Below, in pieces: positions 30,939 to 39,699 of a stretch of DNA of 64,000 bases. The stretch comes from Thelephora terrestris (lineage: Eukaryota > Basidiomycota > Agaricomycetes > Thelephorales > Thelephoraceae). Made by a program: the position numbers and the translations under genes. The stretch is from positions 1,116,001-1,180,000 of the forward strand of contig WIUZ02000013.1 in NCBI GenBank assembly GCA_015956445.1, written 5' to 3'. Under the pieces are notes generated by a model that was given only the letters and a program-made list of their open reading frames with translations, did not search any database and had not been told where the DNA came from. The stretch's first letter is position 1. Each line of letters opens with the position of its first letter.

Positions 30939-31173
30939 TAGTCTCGAACCAGACGATCTAGGACAATCTGAGTTTTAAATGCTTGCCGGTGCTGCATCGA
31001 TCAGTCCTAGAACGTCTGGTGAACTATGTATAGGGAGGGCAACGTCACAGTCACGAGGTCCATAAAAGGTCAACCCTAACCCCCCATTGATCGCACAAAA
31101 TATTACCAAAACATTTTATTTATCATCGCTCGAATTCTTTTTTGATGGGATCGATCGTCTTTGCCAGCACACA

Positions 31174-31596
31174 ATGGATGACATAGAAGAAACCGCAGAA
31201 AACCAACCGGAAGTGGGTCACAAGATAAGGGAGCGTACAGAAAGGTTTCGGGTAGCAGCTGGGGACTCAAAAGCCATCGCGATTCGGGTCGGATCCATCC
31301 TCGACCACATCGAAACCGTTGGCCTTGATCTCCCGATATTCCTTGATGCAGTGTGCTGGGGGAACGAGAATTTGCTGGTTCACGGCAAAGGAAAGAGGGA
31401 ACGAAGCGCCCTGGTGAACTCCTGCGAATTACCGCAGATCCTTGAGCGATTGCAAAAAAGATCCCGCCGAGCAAGTTCGGTCTTGAAGAGTCACGCGCTG
31501 TCAATCATCAAAGCAGCAGTCGATACCGAGATGGACTCTGTGGTCTCGGATTTTTTGAGAACTCACATGATCCGCTTGCAAGGCCTTAAGTGGTGA
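31174..31596 (+). pseudogene. DUF6589-like protein, N-terminal fragment (left transposon copy)
   Basis: About 140 residues: I-R-E-R-T-E-R-F-R near the start, then a G-L-D-L-P-I-F-L-D-A block, C-W-G-N, and E-L-P-Q-I-L-E-R-L. This resembles the N-terminal part of the large DUF6589 protein family that is hugely expanded in basidiomycetes and probably transposon-encoded. Similarity stops near 31560, where the sequence becomes the complement of the helicase gene. The fragment is truncated by the internal deletion. Family assignment is from memory of the pattern and is moderate. Confidence 0.5.
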
Positions 31597-31887
31597 GATG
31601 ACTATGCAGCTGTGGCTGCTATATTCATCTAGGAGCAGTGGCATAGCCCATGGGAGTGTCTTGCCAGACCCCGTTCCTGCAACGACTGTAGCATCAAGGC
31701 CGAGGATTAAAGCCTCTGCCACGTCAAGCTGAAAATCGCGGGGTGTATTTTGATTGAATGCAAGTTTTACGGCGTTGGTGAGAGCCTCCCTGGTTGCGTG
31801 TGAGTTGTATTCCTTCCTTGATTTGCGCGCTTCCTCCAGGATTGTAAATGGATTTGGGTGCATGGCCGGATCCCGGTTCCGACTCAT
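31501..31887 (-). pseudogene. RecQ/DEAD-like helicase, N-terminal fragment (left transposon copy)
   Basis: 128 residues from the ATG at 31887. A P-loop A-G-T-G-S-G-K-T and the downstream I-S-P-L-K-A-L block are motifs I and Ia of superfamily 2 helicases, as in the RecQ-like genes abundant in basidiomycete genomes. All later helicase motifs are absent, so it cannot be an active enzyme. It converges with the DUF6589-like fragment. Confidence 0.75.
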
Positions 31888-32363
31888 TCAAAGTGCGAAT
31901 GGGGATACCAGTAATAGTGTACAAACAAAGATAAATAATAAATACATAAGCGCCGTTACTGTGGTTTCGTCCATCAGTAACACATCACCCAGTGTGACTG
32001 TGATCTCCCATCCCCTATACAGAGTTCACAAGACGTTGGGAGCAACTCTCTGCAGCCCCACATGAGATCCGAAATGCCGATTTTCAATGATCGAATCAAA
32101 TAATTCAACTCCGACCGATTACTTCATGAGGCCGCAGAGTCTCGCAGAGAGATTGCTCCCAAACGGCTTGTATCAAGACTACCTGTGTTCTTAATTGAAA
32201 ACCTTGATATTGAGCTTGCTTCACGGTACTATTTACTGAGTTTGCTTTCTGACTATTTTGGCCGTGATCTACCTGAGTCCCCCCTGACATACATGTATTG
32301 TTTTCTCAACTGCCTTTCGAACATTCAATCAACTCCACCACCTTTCGTTCCAGGAGGTCTAGC

Positions 32364-32370
32364 AAAAAAA
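32364..32370 (-). terminator. Pol III terminator of tRNA-Tyr
   Basis: Seven A on the plus strand (seven T in the tRNA sense) directly after the tRNA 3' end, the standard RNA polymerase III stop signal. Confidence 0.75.
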
Positions 32371-32450
32371 TCTCACCAACCGGGTTCGAACCAGTGACCT
32401 TGAGATTATCCAATTACAGTCTCACGCTCTTCCAACTGAGCTATGGTGAG
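32371..32450 (-). tRNA. tRNA-Tyr (anticodon GUA) with a very short intron
   Basis: The minus strand starts CTCACCATAGCTCAGTTGG (7-bp acceptor plus D arm with A box). The anticodon stem is TGAGA/TCTCA, and the T arm has the B box GGTTCGAACCC. The acceptor pairs perfectly with TGGTGAG. Fourteen bases lie between the anticodon stem halves, so a 7-nt intron must follow the C-T-G-T-A-A loop start, as in other fungal tRNA-Tyr genes, which always carry introns. Anticodon loop placement gives GUA. Only the intron limits are uncertain. Confidence 0.88.
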
Positions 32451-34458
32451 TTCCCCATCCTTACAAGTCATGAGAGCATCACTCGGTGATCAGACACAAG
32501 CCCGAGTGCGATGCCTACTGCATCCGCGAACAATCACCTTCGAGTGATCTACGCTGTGGGCTTTTTGTGCCGGGAGGGTCCAGCAGTATTCCAAAACAGT
32601 GGCGACGTATAGATCGACAGTGTGAGGTGAGAGATCGTCACGAGGTGGCCAGGTTGCTCACCTCGGGTAAGGGTCGTCCAGACAGCATGTGAAGTGAGAT
32701 TGAGGATGTTGAATGAGTATCGTGTGGTCACGGAACGTGGCGGGCCATAGCCTGGCTTGTCGTTGTGCTGGTGGGCGTGCGAAGACCATTTCACTTAACT
32801 GTGTTGCTATCGGAACAGAAAGAAAGACTCTCAGAACCTGATTTGCCTCGAGTTAGTTGAATGACAACCCACCTGCCAAGGATACGCCGTCAACTCCAGG
32901 GTGTTTTGTTTGCGGCTGAGAATGCCAATGGATATCTCTGGACAGGCCGAAGGCGGCAAACGTGCTCTTGTCGTTGAAATGCCGTCCTCGTTGCCTATGC
33001 TGGAGAGTTGCGTTCCTTTGGGTGAGGATGTGTGGTACGGCACTCCTTGAATTCCTTGAAATGGCGTTCTGGGCCCCACACCTCTCCCCAAGGAGGCAGC
33101 AACAAAGAGCCCTCGCTCTTACGTCTTCCCCCTCCCTTTTGGAAGGCGGGTTTTGTACACCCTGGGCGTCGCCTGAGCCTGCGTTGGTGGGTGTGAAAAC
33201 ATCGAGAAGCTCCAAAGTCCTAACATCAACGCATATCCAACACGGCCCATCGCGAGAATGGGCTACGCACATCGGTTCCGGGCGAACGGGAGCGACGTAT
33301 GATAGAGAAACGGATTTTCGGGCAGGATGAGCGGAGATAAGTTAGTAGGAGTCTACGTCAAGCGATGACGGGTGTCTGTTGATAACGGCGGTCTCCTATC
33401 TCTTTCCCTGGACGGAGGAAGTATGTAAATGAGGTCGGTTACCCGGGATCTTGAGTGCCACTTCGCGCACGGTCCAAGGCCCAGTGGCGATCGTGGCGCA
33501 TAGAGTGTCGGAAGGTCGTTGTACTTGTGTTGCGAACATCCCCAGTTCGTACTCCGTCCGCGACCTTGCCTCCCGGAAAAGTACTTATGCAACATACAAC
33601 CCAAGTCCCGTTCGAACTCTCACGTCAGAATCTATTTTAAGAACGGTCGTTCCATCTTTAGCTTTTGTGACCAACAGCAAAAGGTGCTGTGGGACCGTGG
33701 ACGACTACGTAGGAATTTTTGTGAGGCTCAAGACGACTCACTGGTTTTGCATGCCCTCCACGGCCTGTGATGTAAGCTTAGGCTGGGAGTGTGAATATTT
33801 GAATCGCCTCGGTCCAAGGAAAATGGAGAGTTCCGCTGATGGCAACAAAGTTTGATGCATGCAGGCGCCTAAGAGCTTTGGCGGGGGGTTTGGCGCCAGC
33901 CGATTACTCCCAACGACCGTCGGCACATAAACCAATAGTCCCAAGTGCAAGCGCAGGCTGCACGATGATGACGGCCCACATGGCCATGGATGGCAGCCCG
34001 GAGGATCGGTGATAAGGGGACTAGAGTCATTACAAGGACGGGGATGAGAGTATACACTTGGAATAGACCATAAAGCTTCTCGTTCCCCTCCTCTTCATTT
34101 ACGCTCGCTTGGCAAGCCCTTTGTCCGTTACGTCGGAGGAAGATGGGCAGAAAATCCTCCGTCTCCGCATGCCCCGCCGAGACCGGCTAACCACGTGAGG
34201 CAAACGTTAAACCTCATATGCCCGTTTAGTTTTCACCCATTCCCTCTTCTTTTTATCGTTGGGTTTCCACTCTTTTCTTTCTCACCCCTCGCCCCTCTGT
34301 AGCGCGATACCTACAATCCGTGAGTCTGTTTTCCTCTGTATCTTTGCCCGGATGTTAAACGAACGAAAGATTCCGAACCGATTTGAACAAAGATCGGTCC
34401 ACATCCGAACACTATCACCCTGGTCGGCGACCTCGACAGCACACCTCCTCGTTCCGAC
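32451..34458. other. No supported gene; intergenic between tRNA-Tyr and tetraspanin
   Basis: Several frames of 80-140 residues overlap on both strands (for example 32853-33272 minus, 32962-33330 plus, 33451-33855 plus), but none has a motif, consistent codon pattern or splice structure. The last ~200 bases are CT-rich and probably hold the tetraspanin promoter and 5' untranslated region. Confidence 0.5.
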
Positions 34459-35705
34459 ATGAGCACGGGCATACGACTCTCCAACTTCAACACACCAACT
34501 CCAAGCTCGCCTTCACCAACTAGCACCGGTTTCCGTTCCGGCTTGGCAGGCAACACGCCGCCCCTCCCTACCGCCGACAGTTCATCGCTATCAATCAATT
34601 ACCTCCCTGCAAAGTTTGGCGCCAGCCTTGTCTCACGGAGACGATATGGAAAGGAGGTTTCTGTCTCGGAAATGCCCAAGCGGGGTGGTGGTCGTGAAGC
34701 GTTCAGAGCGAACGAGCCCCGTATGCCCGGTGCCCATGACGAAGACTACGATGGTGCGCAGGGCGCTTGGTTCGGAACCGATTCGAAGAAGCCGCTTCTC
34801 CGATGGACTAGATTCAAGTGGATCATGTTCGTGGCTAACGTCTCTGTGCGCTCGTTTAATTCCGTCATCTCTCTCCGTTCCCCCCGCTGAGCTTGTCATA
34901 TACAGTTGACGATCTACTCCCTGTCTGCCCTGATTTTCTGCCTGCTCACGTGGTTCCTTGTCTGGGATCGGGCGGATGTTGTCCGAGTCGGGAACAGGGA
35001 AGAACTCATCATTTCCACGTTTGCAGCTTGTATGGGAATCGTCACCTCTCTAATCGGCTGGGCTGGCATTCTTCTCAACAACCGAGGTTTCCTCGCCTGG
35101 TATTCCTTTCTGTTATGGATCTGCTTCGCCTTCCTCGTCACTCCCGGTTACATCACTTACAAGAAGCGTACGTTTAACTTGGAAGGGAAGCTCAACAGTC
35201 AGTGGTCGCAATCCCTTGGCGCTGCCGGTCGACTGTCCATCCAAGATCAGCTCGAGTGTTGCGGATACTTCAGTCCTTTTGTGTTGGCCACGGTCTCGCA
35301 ATCCTGCTACGCGAGGAGCATCCTTCCGGGTTGCAAAGGTGTTTACATGAGGTATGAACGTATTATCCTGCAACGGTGGTATATCGTCGCTTTCTCTCTG
35401 GTGCCACTTCACCTCTTCGTGATGATCTCGGCTCTCCTCTGTTCGAACCACGTCACGTATCGATTCGGGAAGGGGATGACACCTAAGGCGTACCGCCTCG
35501 ATTTGAGTAGTATGGCTGTCCTCATGGACAACTACGCCAAGTACGTCATCTCGCCATCGGTTGTGCCGGAGTTAGTGATCTTGACGAAACCATCCACAGT
35601 CACCTCGTTGAGCAGTATGGAAACGACGTGGCGTCTGAGGTCCTTGCCAAGTCAAAGTCCAACAGCTTGTATCTCGACGCGGCCCCTTACGAAAATCGGC
35701 ACTGA
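34459..35705 (+). CDS. Tetraspanin, Tsp2-like membrane protein
   Basis: Three exons, about 34459-34845, 34906-35540 and 35600-35705, giving 375 residues. A long Ser/Thr/Pro-rich cytoplasmic N-terminus (~125 residues) precedes four transmembrane segments. Three are clustered (around T-I-Y-S-L-S-A-L-I-F, I-I-S-T-F-A-A-C-M-G and S-F-L-L-W-I-C-F-A-F). The large extracellular loop has the family hallmark L-E-C-C-G-Y and further cysteines (S-C-Y, P-G-C-K). The last segment is near V-A-F-S-L-V-P-L. Tetraspanins organise plasma-membrane microdomains; basidiomycete Tsp2 relatives affect cell-surface integrity. The first donor could be six bases earlier (34840) without changing frame. The gene lies inside the inverted segment. 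Confidence 0.85.
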
Positions 35706-36451
35706 GGATGGAAGACCCCCCCCCCCCCCCCCCCGATCCCCATTCTCGCCTGGGAGATTTTCTTTGACACTGTATTTGTAAATTTCTGCACCGCGATCTC
35801 TTGGAAGAGTGTCTAGCTGGCGATTTACGTTCTTTTTCCCACCCATCCCTAATGCCTTTCTTTCTTTGTTTACCTCTCGGAACTGTCATCGATCTCCTTA
35901 CGACCGCCGACACTCCTTCCTCACCCAACGCCGTCTTGCCTGTCCGTGTATATGGTCCGTGTATATGCCCCACGAGCCCCCCGCCTAACCACCACCCACA
36001 TTCATTTCCGATCAAACTACATACCATCAGCATTCTGCATTTATCTCATTCTACTGGACGTTGACCCATCTAACTTACTATACCCTTGCGTCGGTTTCAT
36101 AATCACCCTCTTTTCAACTGGGCGCCATTGGAGAACTTTTTTCATCCTCATTCTTGGAAGATACAAGGGCTCTCGTTGGACACACGACTTCTTTCCTTTA
36201 AACCATCTCTAGTCCATCCGTTTCTCGTCGATTATTACCCTCTACGAAATGTATCACAATACCCTCCGTTTACGTTGTAGAACCCCGAACTCCGGCGAAC
36301 TTGAGCTCACTCGACGATTTCTACCGACGGCAATCGAACTTCGAAGCGTAATGTTGATCGTGCCAGCTCAGAGCCGGCAAAGTCGAAAACCCGCCGTTCG
36401 AACACAATTTATTTGTAGGTTGGTGTGCCAGAAACGCTGCCAAAGGTAAAT
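35706..36451. other. Tetraspanin 3' region and U6 upstream region; poly-C tract
   Basis: No gene seen. A 19-nt run of C lies at 35716-35734, eleven bases after the tetraspanin stop. The rest is T-rich and AT-richer than coding DNA, with a TTTATTT about 40 bases before U6 that may serve as its TATA element. Confidence 0.5.
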
Positions 36452-36474
36452 GTCCTCTTCGGAGTGACATACGA

Positions 36475-36505
<31 letters not shown>

Positions 36506-36570
36506 GGCCCCTGCACAAGGATGACACGCTTTTCCAGAGTGGAAGACCTTCGGGTCTCAATATTTATTTT
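36452..36570 (+). ncRNA. U6: U6 spliceosomal snRNA
   Basis: It contains the nearly invariant U6 core: AAATTGGAACGATACAGAGA, then GATTAGCATGGCCCC and TGCACAAGGATGACACGC. ACAGAGA pairs with the 5' splice site, and the AGCA..GGAUGACACGC region pairs with U4/U2 and forms the catalytic stem. A 5' stem-loop (GTCCTC-TTCG-GAG-GAC) precedes it and a T run (36567-36573) follows as Pol III terminator. No intron interrupts it. It ends about 50 bases before the right transposon copy. The exact 3' end is uncertain. Confidence 0.92.
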
Positions 36571-36917
36571 TTTCCCTCGTTGCGCAATCCTTGTTGTTGG
36601 ATTTCGTTTCATCTCATACATGTAGTCTTGATACAAGCCGTTTGGGAGCAATCTCTCTGCGAGACTCTGCGGCCTCATGAAGTAATCGGTCGGAGTTGAA
36701 TTATTTGATTCGATCATTGAAAATCGGCATTTCGGATCTCATGTGGGGCTGCAGAGAGTTGCTCCCAAACGTCTTGTGAACTCTGTATAGGGGATGGGAG
36801 ATCACAGTCACACTGGGTGATGTGTTACTGATGGACGAAACCACAGTAACGGCGCTTATGTATTTATTATTTATCTTTGTTTGTACACTATTACTGGTAT
36901 CCCCATTCGCACTTTGA

Positions 36918-37304
36918 ATGAGTCGGAACCGGGATCCGGCCATGCACCCAAATCCATTTACAATCCTGGAGGAAGCGCGCAAATCAAGGAAGGAATACAA
37001 CTCACACGCAACCAGGGAGGCTCTCACCAACGCCGTAAAACTTGCATTCAATCAAAATACACCCCGCGATTTTCAGCTTGACGTGGCAGAGGCTTTAATC
37101 CTCGGCCTTGATGCTACAGTCGTTGCAGGAACGGGGTCTGGCAAGACACTCCCATGGGCTATGCCACTGCTCCTAGATGAATATAGCAGCCACAGCTGCA
37201 TAGTCATCTCACCACTTAAGGCCTTGCAAGCGGATCATGTGAGTTCTCAAAAAATCCGAGACCACAGAGTCCATCTCGGTATCGACTGCTGCTTTGATGA
37301 TTGA
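36918..37304 (+). pseudogene. RecQ/DEAD-like helicase, N-terminal fragment (right transposon copy)
   Basis: Identical frame to 31501-31887: P-loop A-G-T-G-S-G-K-T and motif Ia only. Truncated and not functional as a helicase. Confidence 0.75.
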
Positions 37305-37631
37305 CAGCGCGTGACTCTTCAAGACCGAACTTGCTCGGCGGGATCTTTTTTGCAATCGCTCAAGGATCTGCGGTAATTCGCAGGAGTTCACCAGGGCGCT
37401 TCGTTCCCTCTTTCCTTTGCCGTGAACCAGCAAATTCTCGTTCCCCCAGCACACTGCATCAAGGAATATCGGGAGATCAAGGCCAACGGTTTCGATGTGG
37501 TCGAGGATGGATCCGACCCGAATCGCGATGGCTTTTGAGTCCCCAGCTGCTACCCGAAACCTTTCTGTACGCTCCCTTATCTTGTGACCCACTTCCGGTT
37601 GGTTTTCTGCGGTTTCTTCTATGTCATCCAT
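37209..37631 (-). pseudogene. DUF6589-like N-terminal fragment (right transposon copy)
   Basis: Same frame as 31174-31596, ending tail to tail with the helicase fragment. Truncated by the shared internal deletion. Confidence 0.5.
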
Positions 37632-37875
37632 TGTGTGCTGGCAAAGACGATCGATCCCATCAAAAAAGAATTCGAGCGATGATAAATAAAATGTTTTGGT
37701 AATATTTTGTGCGATCAATGGGGGGTTAGGGTTGACCTTTTATGGACCTCGTGACTGTGACGTTGCCCTCCCTATACATAGTTCACCAGACGTTCTAGGA
37801 CTGATCGATGCAGCACCGGCAAGCATTTAAAACTCAGATTGTCCTAGATCGTCTGGTTCGAGACTAGAACACAGG

Positions 37876-38193
37876 TAATATAAGATCGTGTGCAAGCCAA
37901 AAGAGAGGGAAACAAGTAGCAAGTCAACAGAAGAAAGCAGATGCGTGGACAAACCAAGGCCGCGAAAACACGGACCGAGAAATAGATGTACGGCAGAATG
38001 TGGCGCTGCTAACTAGAGATGAAGTGAACGAGAGAGCAGATCAGTCGAACCGAACACCAGTTTGGGGGTATGGACGACGAAATGGGTATCGGGTGCATGT
38101 ACAAGGGTAAGGCCGCCCCGAAAGTGAAGGGTGTTGTCAAAAAGGTCGTAAAGTCGTCGCAGGGCATCGCACGCATCATGTAGGCCAGGTTTA
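37876..38193. other. No supported gene
   Basis: Stretch between the right transposon copy and the 3' end of the small coiled-coil gene, probably including that gene's 3' untranslated region. Nothing else is seen. Confidence 0.4.
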
Positions 38194-38763
38194 CTACAGA
38201 GGCCGACCCGCCCCAGGACCATGGCGATACGGATCACCATAACTCTGTTGTGCTGCTGAGTGTAGGGACTGTAGTCGTTTGATCTCCTCTTCATCGCGTT
38301 CCATACGCCTCATATCAGAAAGGAGCTATATAGATTATCAGATCGCGTTTTCATCGTTCCAAACGGATGCCCGGCCGTACCCTGAACTTCCCAAACTCGA
38401 TTTGGACTTCCTCGGCTTGGCTGGTCAGCCTCGAGATCCTCTTTTCATCCGACAATCTCGATGCTTCTGCGAGCTTGCACGATTCACTAGACGGAAGCAT
38501 AGAAATATATCAGCACTGGGGATAGTTTGATAATGCCGAAGAGGGTAGGCGCACCTGGTGACGTAACGAGAATAATGTTCTTTGAGGCGGCTATCACCTT
38601 CGGTAGCTATAGCGTACTGGAACGCGTTGAGGTAGCTCATGATGAAACTGTGGATCTGGAACCAATCGTCCATCTCGTGAGGAGTCTCGGTAGGAGGAAT
38701 TGGAGGGCTTCCGGTGTGTCTACGACCTAAGATATACCCCCTGCGAGCAGCCATTGCCTCCAT
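38194..38763 (-). CDS. Small coiled-coil protein, function unknown
   Basis: Three exons on the minus strand (38763-38555, 38486-38381, 38325-38194) joined by 68- and 55-nt introns with good GT...AG and branch motifs give an uninterrupted 148-residue protein. The N-terminal third is aromatic and helical (W-F-Q-I-H-S-F-I-M-S-Y-L). The rest is charged heptad-like coiled coil (around E-R-D-E-E-E-I-K). An in-frame stop lies directly upstream of the ATG at 38763; a second ATG nine bases on is possible. The consistency of frame over two introns is the main evidence. No family recognised. It could instead be the 3' part of a larger gene. Confidence 0.5.
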
Positions 38764-39699
38764 TCACATTCGCTGTGTACCTCGGGCAGGCGATCGGAGA
38801 CATGCAAAGCTGTGCGGCGAACTCTAGGTTGCGCAACGGTCATCCCTCCCTGACCGAGGTTCAAACCGAAGCTTTTCAGACTTACATGGATAGCTATTTA
38901 ATTCCGGGAGCCGAGAGGGCCCAAAGAAGCACCCTGAGAGTAGGCAGGACCTACGAGTCGGATAGATAGACCTCAGGAATTAAACATCGTCCGTAGAAGT
39001 GACTGGCAGGAGGTATCAGTGGTGGCGACACGAGTCATGTGGAGTTCCCGTGTAAACGTATGTATGCGTCCACTTGTGTGTCCGCCGAGGTACATATTGC
39101 AATTGTGGGCCTGAACAGTGAACCTCCCCGGTTTGCCGGCTACAACCCGCGATTCTCCCCGCGGCCGACTTATTTGGGCCTCCGGCCATGCTAGAGGTCA
39201 TAATACGAGAAACACACAGCAAAGTGCTAATTTCTCCGGAAGCCCTCCGTTTGCGGACAGGAGTGTCTTCGGGGATCGGGGAGAGGGTGAAGGGAAAGGT
39301 GGAAGCAACTTGTACCGCTACGTCATGAATGCGGGAAGGGGATATATAAAGGATAGCTGTGTCGTCGAATCAGCACAGGAGGTGGATCATAGACGACATG
39401 CGCAGTGTGCAGTGCAAGGTGGGAGGTACACACAATTGAATAGGCGCCGACTGGGCGGCACAGCAAAGGGTGCCTCAGGACCCGGTCCCGGCTATAAGCG
39501 GTCCGGGAAAGTGTGGCGGGACATAACATTTTAATATTTCTTTCTTAGATACGCATAGACATAGTACATATACGAGACGGCCACATAATTGTCCGGTTCA
39601 TCGACTCCATCCAAATGTCCAATCGATCCGCTAGAAACTGCGCTCTATAAGCCCACAGCGGTCAAGGTGCAATACCAGGATCCTCACGAACCTTGTGTG
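38764..39699. other. No supported gene; promoter of the coiled-coil gene and 3' region of the F-box-like gene
   Basis: Frames here, such as 39118-39534 plus, lack motifs and intron structure. Nothing else is recognised. Confidence 0.4.

Larger units (their letters stand above)
30939..32181 (+). mobile_element. DNA transposon copy, internally deleted (left)
   Basis: 1243 bp, an inverted copy of 36623-37866 with a single 1-nt length difference noticed. The ends are short inverted repeats (TAGTCTCGA... and ...TCAAGACTA). Outside the ends lie CATGTATGA (30930-30938) and CCTGTGTTC (32182-32190). Each has its partner beside the other copy, giving two 9-bp target duplications. Both ends can fold into hairpins, and both carry a subterminal block of the form AACGTCT.GTGAACT.TGTATAGGG. 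Inside are the starts of two genes meeting tail to tail, as expected for an internal-deletion derivative of a larger element. The superfamily is unknown; 9-bp duplications are typical of Mutator-like elements. Confidence 0.85.
32182..36622. other. Host segment inverted between the two transposon copies
   Basis: Left copy flanks are CATGTATGA...CCTGTGTTC. Right copy flanks, read in the same direction, are CCTGTGTTC...CATGTATGA. Each duplication is therefore split across the two copies. Two separate insertions followed by homologous recombination between the inverted copies, flipping these 4441 bases, explains this exactly. The segment carries tRNA-Tyr, a tetraspanin gene and U6. Confidence 0.85.
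36623..37866 (-). mobile_element. DNA transposon copy, internally deleted (right)
   Basis: Inverted twin of 30939-32181 (1244 bp). Plus-strand flanks are TCATACATG (36614-36622) and GAACACAGG (37867-37875), the reverse complements of the duplications beside the left copy. Same terminal hairpins and cargo. The near-identity of the two copies implies recent insertion or gene conversion. Confidence 0.85.

Noticed and set aside
30939-32181. Helitron, because of terminal hairpins and a helicase fragment
   Set aside because: Inverted terminal repeats and 9-bp target duplications are present; Helitrons make no duplication and have no terminal inverted repeats. The helicase resembles RecQ, not the Rep-helicase type.
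32853-33330. Overlapping frames of 120-140 residues as a gene between tRNA-Tyr and the tetraspanin
   Set aside because: Both strands are open equally, no motif or splice structure is seen, and the residue composition looks random.
36385-36410. GTTCGAAC upstream of U6 as a tRNA B box
   Set aside because: No A box or acceptor pairing around it.
30939-37866. The inverted 1.24-kb copies as the ends of one composite transposon carrying host genes
   Set aside because: A composite element would have one duplication at its outer edges. Instead the outer flanks differ (CATGTATGA versus GAACACAGG) and each pairs with an inner flank, which fits two insertions plus an inversion.
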